Source of the DNA: Accumulibacter sp032229525
GTDB taxonomy: Bacteria; Pseudomonadota; Gammaproteobacteria; Burkholderiales; Rhodocyclaceae
Assembly: GCF_032229525.1 (NCBI RefSeq)
Contig: NZ_JAVTWB010000037.1
Span: forward strand, 1-17,666
Direction of reading: 5' to 3'
Length of the DNA stretch: 17,666 nucleotides
Shown here: positions 1 through 5,634 of the stretch, in pieces
Layout of the letters: each line of letters begins with the position of its first letter
How positions within the stretch are numbered: the first letter of the stretch is position 1
Program-made: the position numbers and the translations under genes
The notes under the pieces: generated by a model
The model's database searches: none
What the model was told of the DNA's origin: nothing
Seen by the model: only the letters and a program-made list of their open reading frames with translations

Positions 1-914
1 GTGGTGGCATTGGCCGAGGCGGTCACGCCGGTTTGCGTGCCGACCGCGTTGATCGCGGCGGCGATGTTGGCACCCTGGCCAGCGGCATTGCCGCCGGCGG
101 CGACCGCGCCAACGTTGATGCCGTTGATGCTGAAGGTGTTTGCGGCGACGGCCGCGAAGGTCGTCGCTGCCGCTCCGGTTACGGCATTGCTGTTGGCGGT
201 GGCGGTGACGCCTGAATCGGCCGAGACGGCATTGATGGCCGTGGCGATCGAGAAGGCGCTGGCGGCGCTCTGCCCCGGGCTCGCACCGAGCGCCGAGGCG
301 CCGACCTGGAAGCCATTGAGCGTCAGGTCACCGGCCGATAGCGCGGTGGTGGTTGCCGTGCCGGTGGTCGTCGCGGCGAAGCTGGTGCCCGAGCCGCCGA
401 GGGCCGAGGCGCGTGCACTACCGAGCGAATTGATGGTCAGGCGATCGTTGGAGGTGCCGTTGGCACCGATCTGGAAGCTCTGCGAAAGGAAGGAACCATC
501 GAGCAGCTTGGTGCCGTTGAACGAGGAATTCTGCGCGACGCGGTCGATTTCCTCGACCAGCGAGCGGACTTCCTGGTTCAGTGTCGTGCGGTCGGACGCC
601 GAGTTGCTGGCGTTGCTCGCCTGGACGGCGAGTTCGCGCATCCGCTGCAGGTTGTTGCTGATCTGTTCGAGGTCGCCTTCAGCCGTTTGCGCCAGCGAGA
701 TACCGTCGTTGGCGTTGCGTGCGGCCTGGTTGAGGCCGCGGATCTGCGAGGTCATCCGGTCGGAGATGGCCATGCCGGCGGCGTCGTCCTTGGCGCTGTT
801 GATACGCAGGCCGGACGACAGGCGTTGCAGGGAGGTCGCCAGAGAGGTCTGCGACATATTGAGGCTGCGCTGCGAGTTGAGCGACGCAACGTTGGTGTTG
901 ATGACTTGGGGCAT
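1..914 (-). CDS. fliC: Flagellin (FliC), N-terminal 304 codons, C-terminus outside window
   Basis: Structural subunit of the flagellar filament, exported by the flagellar type III apparatus. Residues 1-140 carry the classic flagellin N-terminal D0/D1 helices: VINTNVASLNSQRSL near the start, then RLSSGLRINSAKDDAAGMAI and the TAEGDLEQISNNLQRMREL heptad region. From about residue 165 the protein becomes an Ala/Thr/Ser/Gly-rich variable region with two tandem segments (about 196-243 and 260-303) that look like flagellin hook IN motifs, each with an ING- or LNG-like start, an AINAV core and GVTA near the end. The start ATG at 914 is preceded by AGGAG (922-926) at 7 nt spacing. No stop is reached before position 1, so the conserved C-terminal D1/D0 helices lie beyond the window. 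Transcription fits the sigma-28 promoter at 1081-1107. The family call is very secure; whether this is the only flagellin gene cannot be told. Confidence 0.96.
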   Translation of the reverse strand, partial: MPQVINTNVASLNSQRSLNMSQTSLATSLQRLSSGLRINSAKDDAAGMAISDRMTSQIRGLNQAARNANDGISLAQTAEGDLEQISNNLQRMRELAVQASNASNSASDRTTLNQEVRSLVEEIDRVAQNSSFNGTKLLDGSFLSQSFQIGANGTSNDRLTINSLGSARASALGGSGTSFAATTTGTATTTALSAGDLTLNGFQVGASALGASPGQSAASAFSIATAINAVSADSGVTATANSNAVTGAAATTFAAVAANTFSINGINVGAVAAGGNAAGQGANIAAAINAVGTQTGVTASANAT

Positions 915-1074
915 TTTCCTTCTCCTATCACTGTGAGAATCAACTTCGGGTTTCGGCGGTCTGCCTGGAGAGGCTTTGGCCGGTCCATCCTGTGTGGCGA
1001 TTGTTTCGCTGACAATTTTGCTTACGACCTGCCGCTGGAGAACTTGAGAGTTTTTTCCTTGGCTCTGTCGCGTA
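915..1074 (-). promoter_or_regulatory. Long fliC 5' leader with several GGA motifs
   Basis: The stretch between the predicted FliA start site and the flagellin ATG holds no gene. On the minus strand it contains five GGA trinucleotides (917-919, 923-925, 984-986, 988-990, 1056-1058), two of them in or beside the Shine-Dalgarno sequence, and a short ATTGT/ACAAT inverted repeat. Spaced GGA motifs including one over the ribosome site are typical of CsrA/RsmA targets, but GGA is short and this reading is only suggestive. Confidence 0.35.
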
Positions 1075-1080
1075 AGTTCT

Positions 1081-1107
1081 TTATCGGCAGCTGGGCCGCA
1101 AAGTTGA
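1081..1107 (-). promoter_or_regulatory. Sigma-28 (FliA) promoter of fliC
   Basis: On the minus strand TCAACTTT (1100-1107) is followed by exactly 11 nt and then GCCGATAA (1081-1088). The known FliA consensus is TAAAGTTT-N11-GCCGATAA: the -10 element matches perfectly and the -35 element in 6 of 8 positions. The predicted start of transcription is near 1074, giving a leader of about 160 nt before the flagellin ATG. Class III (FliA-dependent) expression of flagellin is what the family knowledge predicts. Confidence 0.88.
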
Positions 1108-1160
1108 GGGCACAAAGTGGAAAACACTGCCTTGCGCGCCGACGGCGGCGCCGCAGTCTG

Positions 1161-1190
1161 TTTTCAGCGGCGTTCGCTGGCGGTTATAAT
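1161..1190 (+). promoter_or_regulatory. Sigma-70-type promoter upstream of the structured RNA and surE
   Basis: A perfect -10 box TATAAT lies at 1185-1190. Eighteen bases upstream, TTTTCA (1161-1166) matches the -35 consensus TTGACA in 4 of 6 positions. Transcription would start near 1197, just at the first hairpin arm of the candidate RNA. It is divergent from the fliC sigma-28 promoter about 80 bp away. Confidence 0.6.
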
Positions 1191-1196
1191 TAGCGC

Positions 1197-1330
1197 AGTC
1201 GGCTCCGGATCAGGGTTTTCGCTGATCGCTGCCGACACGTAGGGTCGACTTCGCGGGCGATCAAGCCCGCGCGGACCCTTCCGCCACACCGCCGATTGTG
1301 AAAAGGCCGGCACACCGCCGGCTTTTTTTG
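1197..1330 (+). ncRNA. Candidate structured RNA (small RNA or attenuator leader) ahead of surE
   Basis: About 134 nt without a convincing reading frame that folds into three stems. Stem 1 pairs GTCGGC (1198-1203) with GCCGAC (1231-1236) and, inside it, GATCAG (1208-1213) with CTGATC (1222-1227). Stem 2 pairs AGGGTC (1241-1246) with GACCCT (1274-1279) and, inside it, CGCGGGC (1252-1258) with GCCCGCG (1265-1271). Stem 3 is the terminator at 1301-1329. A TATAAT box sits 7 nt before the predicted 5' end. I do not recognise it as a tRNA, SRP RNA, 6S RNA or any riboswitch class. It could be an independent small RNA or a terminating leader of the surE-pcm-nlpD-rpoS operon, whose first ATG is at 1355. 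The pairing is directly visible; the function is inference. Confidence 0.6.
1301..1329 (+). terminator. Rho-independent terminator before surE
   Basis: The arm GCCGGC (1306-1311), loop ACACC and arm GCCGGC (1317-1322) are followed by seven T (1323-1329) and preceded by AAAA (1301-1304). It ends 25 nt before the surE ATG, so it either ends a small RNA or attenuates transcription into the operon. Confidence 0.85.
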
Positions 1331-1354
1331 TTTGCCCATGTTCGTGGATTGAAG

Positions 1355-2098
1355 ATGCGGATTCTGCTCTGCAATGATGATGGCTATTTCGCTCCCGGCA
1401 TCGAACACCTGGCGCGTGCGCTGTCGGAACTGGCGGAGATCACCGTCGTTGCGCCGGAGCGTGACCGCAGCGGAGCCAGCAATTCGCTGACGCTCGATCG
1501 CCCGCTGTCGCTCAAGCGCGCCGCCAACGGCTTCTATCACGTCAACGGCACGCCCACCGATTGTGTTCATCTGGCGGTGACCGGGATGCTCGACGGTTTG
1601 CCGGACATGGTCGTTTCCGGAATCAATATCGGTGCCAACATGGGCGACGACACCATCTATTCGGGGACCGTCGCGGCGGCGACCGAGGGTTTCCTGCTCG
1701 GCGTACCGTCAATGGCCATTTCACTGTGCAGCAAGACCGGCGAGCACTACGAGACGGCGGCGCGGGTGGCCAGTGAGCTGGTCGGCATGCTCGAAAGGCA
1801 GGCGCTGCGCGAGCCCGTACTGCTCAACGTCAACGTCCCCGACGTGCCCTGGGAGCAACTGCGCGGCACTGTCGTCACCCGCCTCGGCAAGCGCCACAAG
1901 GCGGAGCCGGTGGTGCGCACGCTGTCGCCACGTCATGAGACCGTGTATTGGGTCGGCGCTGCCGGCGCAGCGCAGGATGCGGGTGAGGGGACGGATTTTC
2001 ACGCCGTGCAGAACAAGCAGGTTTCCGTGACGCCGCTGCAGATCGACCTGACCCACAACGCCCAGCTGTCGCTGGTGCGCGGCTGGCTGCTACAATGA
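1355..2098 (+). CDS. surE: 5'/3'-nucleotidase SurE
   Basis: Cytoplasmic metal-dependent survival protein that removes phosphate from nucleoside 5'- and 3'-monophosphates and, in some homologues, short polyphosphate. It has 247 residues, normal for the family. The N-terminus MRILLCNDDG carries the metal-binding DD pair at residues 8-9. APERDRSGASNSLT holds the conserved Ser loop, and SGINIGANMGDD with YSGTVAAATEG forms the family's second signature. The ATG at 1355 is chosen because the family begins M-R/K-I-L-L; an in-frame start further upstream would run through the terminator. No strong Shine-Dalgarno is visible (GATTGAAG only). It is the first gene of the surE-pcm-nlpD-rpoS operon and its TGA overlaps the next ATG as ATGA (2095-2098). 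Confidence 0.95.
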   Translation: MRILLCNDDGYFAPGIEHLARALSELAEITVVAPERDRSGASNSLTLDRPLSLKRAANGFYHVNGTPTDCVHLAVTGMLDGLPDMVVSGINIGANMGDDTIYSGTVAAATEGFLLGVPSMAISLCSKTGEHYETAARVASELVGMLERQALREPVLLNVNVPDVPWEQLRGTVVTRLGKRHKAEPVVRTLSPRHETVYWVGAAGAAQDAGEGTDFHAVQNKQVSVTPLQIDLTHNAQLSLVRGWLLQ

Positions 2099-2754
2099 AC
2101 CGCGTTGTGGCCGGCGTCGGCATGACCTCGCAGCGCACGCGGACACGCATGATCGAGCGTTTGCGTGAGCAGGGCATCGAGGACGAAGACGTCCTGGCGG
2201 CCATCGCCGCCGTGCCACGACATGTCTTCGTCGAAGAGGCGCTGGCCTCGCGTGCCTACGAGGATACGGCGTTGCCGCTGGGCTTTTCGCAAACGATTTC
2301 ACAGCCCTATGTGGTGGCCCTGATGATCGAGGCGCTACGTGCCGGTGGGCGCCCGTTGGGCAAGACCATGGAGATCGGTGCCGGCTGCGGTTACCAGGCG
2401 GCGGTGCTGGCGCAACTGACGGACGAGGTTTACGCTGTCGAGCGCATCGGGCCCTTGCTGGCCAAGGCGAGGCTCAACCTGCGCGCGATCAAACAAACCC
2501 AGGTGCGCTTGAAGCACGCCGATGGGCGGCTTGGCCTGCCGGAAGCAGCACCCTTTGACACGATCATCGTCGCCGCCGCGGCGCCGCGCGTGCCGCCAGC
2601 GCTGGTGCAGCAACTCGCAGCCGGTGGCAGGATGATCCTGCCGCTGGGCGGGGCGACCCAGGTCCTTGTCCTGATCGAAAAGCAGGGCGAGGCGGTGGTC
2701 GAAACCCGTCTCGATGCTGTTCGTTTCGTGCCGCTACTCACGGGAGTCGAATGA
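2095..2754 (+). CDS. pcm: Protein-L-isoaspartate O-methyltransferase
   Basis: Repairs age-damaged proteins by methylating the carboxyl of L-isoaspartyl residues with S-adenosylmethionine. It has 219 residues from the ATG that overlaps the surE stop. Visible family marks are LPLGFSQTISQPYVVALM (substrate-binding stretch) and the SAM motif I MEIGAGCGYQAAVLA, followed by the acidic VYAVER strand, FDTIIVAAAAPRVP and the C-terminal AVRFVPLLTG. A second in-frame ATG at 2122 would give about 210 residues, close to the E. coli length of 208, and is a fair alternative. Neither start has a clear ribosome site, so translational coupling to surE is likely. The gene ends in an ATGA overlap with nlpD (2751-2754). 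Confidence 0.94.
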   Translation: MNRVVAGVGMTSQRTRTRMIERLREQGIEDEDVLAAIAAVPRHVFVEEALASRAYEDTALPLGFSQTISQPYVVALMIEALRAGGRPLGKTMEIGAGCGYQAAVLAQLTDEVYAVERIGPLLAKARLNLRAIKQTQVRLKHADGRLGLPEAAPFDTIIVAAAAPRVPPALVQQLAAGGRMILPLGGATQVLVLIEKQGEAVVETRLDAVRFVPLLTGVE

Positions 2755-3653
2755 AGGATCAACGCTTTCTCGCCCGCTACGGGTCAGCACTGGTTTTGCT
2801 GGGCGCCCTCGTTGTCGCGGGTTGCGCCAGCAAATCGCCATCGTCTGTCAGCGACCGCAGCGCTTCGACCGCTGTCGTGGACAAAGACATGTACACCGTC
2901 AAGAAGGGCGATACGCTGTATTCGATCGCTGCCGAACATGGCGTGGACTTTCGCGAGCTGATCGTCTTGAACCGTATCGATAATCCCAATCGCATTCTGG
3001 TCGGTCAGTCCCTGCGGGTGCGGCCAGCGGGCTCTGCGGTTGGCGCCGGGGCAACGGTGGTGCGGCCGATCGACACCGCATCGTCGGTGGAGCAGCGATC
3101 GCTCAGCGCCAGCGGTGATACGCTGAAGCGCGAGCCGCTGGCCGGCAAGGAACCGTATTCCGAGCAGGCATTGGCGCGGGCTCAGGCACCCGCACCGGTG
3201 CAACACAAGACGGCAGAGCCGGCCGCCGCCGCTACCGCGGCCGCGCCCAGCACGGCAAAGCCGGCGGAGGTTGCGGCGGGGAGCGATGACGTGGCCTGGA
3301 TGTGGCCGGCGAGTGGCAAGCTGGTCGGCACCTTCAATGAAGGCGGGGCCAAGGGGATCGATATCTCGGGCAATGCCGGCGAACCGGTACTGGCTGCCGG
3401 TGGCGGCAAGGTCGTCTATAGCGGTACCGGCCTGCGCGGCTACGGCAAACTGGTGATCGTCAAGCACAACAGCACCTACCTGACCGCCTACGCGCACAAC
3501 CAGAGCATTCTGGTCAAGGAAGGCCAGACGGTCGCCAAGGGACAGAAGATCGCCGAAATGGGCAATACCGATGCCGACCAGGTCAAGCTTCACTTCGAGG
3601 TCCGGCGGCAGGGCAAGCCGGTCGATCCGCTCAAGTATCTGCCGCCGCGCTGA
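2751..3653 (+). CDS. nlpD: NlpD-like LysM / degenerate LytM (M23) lipoprotein
   Basis: Outer-membrane lipoprotein expected to activate the AmiC-type amidase at the septum. It has 300 residues. A signal peptide ends in the lipobox VVAGC (Cys 25). A LysM domain follows (about 44-90, MYTVKKGDTLYSIA...), then a Pro/Ala-rich linker, then a LytM-like domain (about 185-300). The catalytic zinc motifs of true M23 peptidases are broken: the HxxxD position reads AKGID (His replaced by Ala) and HxH reads KLH. The same losses occur in E. coli NlpD, which regulates an amidase rather than cutting peptidoglycan itself. The start ATG overlaps the pcm TGA and follows GGGAG by 4 nt. rpoS begins 5 nt after its stop; in other proteobacteria a main rpoS promoter lies within nlpD, but I could not single one out here. 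Confidence 0.93.
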   Translation: MKDQRFLARYGSALVLLGALVVAGCASKSPSSVSDRSASTAVVDKDMYTVKKGDTLYSIAAEHGVDFRELIVLNRIDNPNRILVGQSLRVRPAGSAVGAGATVVRPIDTASSVEQRSLSASGDTLKREPLAGKEPYSEQALARAQAPAPVQHKTAEPAAAATAAAPSTAKPAEVAAGSDDVAWMWPASGKLVGTFNEGGAKGIDISGNAGEPVLAAGGGKVVYSGTGLRGYGKLVIVKHNSTYLTAYAHNQSILVKEGQTVAKGQKIAEMGNTDADQVKLHFEVRRQGKPVDPLKYLPPR

Positions 3654-3658
3654 CCGTC

Positions 3659-4615
3659 ATGTCGGGGCCTTTCGATGCTGATTCCGACCGTCTCGAAGGC
3701 CATCTCGACGAGCCGGAGTTTGCCGTAGAAGAGCTGCTGCCCGAAGCAGAGTCCGACCCTTCGTGCCAGTCACCCGAGGCCGAGCTGCTCAATGACGTCA
3801 CCCAGCACTACCTGAACGAAATCGGCGCGAAGCCGCTGTTTTCGCCGACCGAGGAGGCGGATTGGGCGCGCCGCGCGAAGGCGGGAGAGTTTCTCGCCCG
3901 GCAGAAGATGATCGAGCACAATCTTCGCCTGGTGGTGAACATCGCCAAGCACTACCTCAACCGCGGCATGGCCTTGCTCGACCTGATCGAGGAGGGGAAT
4001 CTCGGACTGATCCACGCCATCGAAAAGTACGATCCCGAGCGCGGGTTTCGCTTTTCGACCTACGCCACCTGGTGGATCCGGCAAAGTATCGGGCGGGCGA
4101 TCATGAATCAGTCGCGCACGATCCGCCTGCCGGTGCACGTGGTCAAGGAAATCAACGTCGTATTGCGCGCCATCCGCCATCTGGAGTCGGCCAATGGACG
4201 TGAGATCTGCGTCGAACAGATCGCCCATCTGATCGACCGGCCGGTCGAAGACGTGCGCCGCGTGATGGCGCTCAACGAACGCATCGCTTCGCTCGACGCG
4301 CCGTTGCAGATCGATCCCAGCCGGACCATCGGCGAGGTGATCGCCGACGACAGCCTGCTCGAGCCGGAGGATCTGTTGCAGACAACCGAGACCGGCGAGC
4401 TGTTGAGCCAGTGGGTGGGGCAGCTGGCGGAGAAACAGCAGCAGGTGCTGCGACGCCGTTACGGCCTCGCTGGCAGCGAAACCTGTACGCTCGAGCAAAT
4501 CGCCGTCGACCTCAACCTGACCCGTGAACGCGTGCGCCAGATCCAGATCGAAGCGCTCGATCAGCTCCGCCGGATCATCCGACGCGGCGGTGTGACGCGC
4601 GACAACCTGCTCTAG
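3659..4615 (+). CDS. rpoS: RNA polymerase sigma factor RpoS (sigma-38)
   Basis: General stress and stationary-phase sigma factor. It has 318 residues. An acidic N-terminus is followed by region 1.2 (DVTQHYLNEIGAKPLFSP), region 2 (NLRLVVNIAKHYLNRG, then LDLIEEGNLGLIHAIEKYDP, then the -10 recognition segment FSTYATWWIRQ), region 3 (IRLPVHVVKEIN) and region 4.2 with the helix-turn-helix LEQIAVDLNLTRERVRQIQ near the end. The spacing and the short acidic head favour RpoS over RpoD or RpoH, and the position right after nlpD supports this. The ATG lies 5 nt after the nlpD stop with no clear ribosome site, suggesting coupling. Its stop TAG (4613-4615) overlaps the stop of the convergent mltB-like gene in the palindrome CTAG, so no intergenic terminator exists between them. 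Confidence 0.95.
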   Translation: MSGPFDADSDRLEGHLDEPEFAVEELLPEAESDPSCQSPEAELLNDVTQHYLNEIGAKPLFSPTEEADWARRAKAGEFLARQKMIEHNLRLVVNIAKHYLNRGMALLDLIEEGNLGLIHAIEKYDPERGFRFSTYATWWIRQSIGRAIMNQSRTIRLPVHVVKEINVVLRAIRHLESANGREICVEQIAHLIDRPVEDVRRVMALNERIASLDAPLQIDPSRTIGEVIADDSLLEPEDLLQTTETGELLSQWVGQLAEKQQQVLRRRYGLAGSETCTLEQIAVDLNLTRERVRQIQIEALDQLRRIIRRGGVTRDNLL

Positions 4616-5634
4616 GGCTTGGCCGCCAGCCGATTCTCGCGGACTTCGCGCAGCACTTCCGCCAGCTGGAAGACGGACATGGCGTAGAAGCTCGAGCGGT
4701 TGTAGCGGGTAATCACGTAGAAATTATCGAATCCGAGCCAGTATTCGGTCGCTTCGCCCGGCGTTACCAGGTCGATCAGTGCTGCTGCTTGATCCGCGTA
4801 TTCGTCAGCGGCCGCGAACACGCCTCGCGAGGCCAGCTCTCTCACCGTCAGCACGGGTTTGATTCCGGCGGCGATCAGCGCCGCCGGATTGCCGTTGACG
4901 CGTGCCGGCACGGCTACCGGAGCGCCTTTCTGCCAGCCGTGCTCGGCCAGGTAGCGGGCGACGCTGCCGATGGCGTCGGCAGGACTGTTGCGCAGGTCGA
5001 TGCGGTCGTCGCCGTCGAAGTCGACGGCGAAGCGGCGTTGGCTGCTCGGCATGAACTGCGGAATGCCCATGGCACCGGCGTACGAGCCATCGATGTCGAG
5101 CGGGCTGACGCCGTTTTCGCGTGCCAGCAGCAGAAACTGTTCGAGTTCGTTGCGGAAGAACTCGGCCCGTGGCGGGTAATGGAAGGCCAATGAAGCGAGC
5201 GCTTCGAGGACGCTGAAACTGCCCATGTTTTGACCGTACTCGGTCTCGACGCCGATGATCGCGACGATCACTTCCGGTGGTACGCCGTAGATCGCCTCGG
5301 CGCGTTGCAGGAGCGCGCCGTGCTCGCGCCAGAAGCTCTGGCCACCGGCTTGCCGGCGGCCATTGACGAAGCGCTGGCGGTAGCGTTGCCAGGAGCGCTG
5401 CTGGCTCGGAACGGCCGGTGGGCGAATAAAGCGCAGTACCGAGGCGTTCGGCTGGATGGCGGCGAACTGCTGCGTCAAGTGGGTGATATCGAAGCCATGC
5501 TGTTGGTGCATGTCGACGATGAAGGCCTGGACCGCGGGTTCTTCGCTGAATCCTGTCTTTGTCTGGGCGTGCAGGCATAGCGGTAGCAGGCCACTGAGCA
5601 GCCCGAACAGCAGGGCGGTGCGAATTTTCTTCAA
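4612..5634 (-). CDS. mltB: Lytic murein transglycosylase B (MltB family)
   Basis: Periplasmic enzyme that cleaves the MurNAc-GlcNAc bond of peptidoglycan and leaves a 1,6-anhydro end. It has 340 residues from a TTG start. The catalytic Glu is E130 in GVETEYGQ, followed by the SLT_2 signatures SYAGAMGIPQFMPSS and DFDGDDRIDL. The TTG at 5634 is chosen because AAAGGAG (5644-5650) lies upstream at suitable spacing and the TTG overlaps the stop of the preceding gene as TTGA. An ATG at 5682 would add 16 residues inside the upstream gene and spoil the signal peptide. That peptide (KKIRTALLFGLLSGLLPLCLHA) ends like a signal peptidase I site; LPLC is not a good lipobox, so this copy may be soluble, unlike the E. 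coli MltB lipoprotein. It is the last gene of the moxR operon. Confidence 0.92.
   Translation of the reverse strand: MKKIRTALLFGLLSGLLPLCLHAQTKTGFSEEPAVQAFIVDMHQQHGFDITHLTQQFAAIQPNASVLRFIRPPAVPSQQRSWQRYRQRFVNGRRQAGGQSFWREHGALLQRAEAIYGVPPEVIVAIIGVETEYGQNMGSFSVLEALASLAFHYPPRAEFFRNELEQFLLLARENGVSPLDIDGSYAGAMGIPQFMPSSQRRFAVDFDGDDRIDLRNSPADAIGSVARYLAEHGWQKGAPVAVPARVNGNPAALIAAGIKPVLTVRELASRGVFAAADEYADQAAALIDLVTPGEATEYWLGFDNFYVITRYNRSSFYAMSVFQLAEVLREVRENRLAAKP

Noticed and set aside
1..936. Long plus-strand open frame of 311 codons at the left edge
   Set aside because: It is antisense to a flagellin with textbook N-terminal sequence, ribosome site and sigma-28 promoter; the plus frame has no family features.
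1197..1330. tRNA, 4.5S RNA or known riboswitch before surE
   Set aside because: No TpsiC-like arm, no SRP tetraloop pattern and no class-specific core that I recognise; kept as an unnamed structured RNA.
2784..4498. Two minus-strand frames (269 and 242 codons) opposite nlpD and rpoS
   Set aside because: Both lie wholly within well-identified plus-strand genes and have no motifs of their own.
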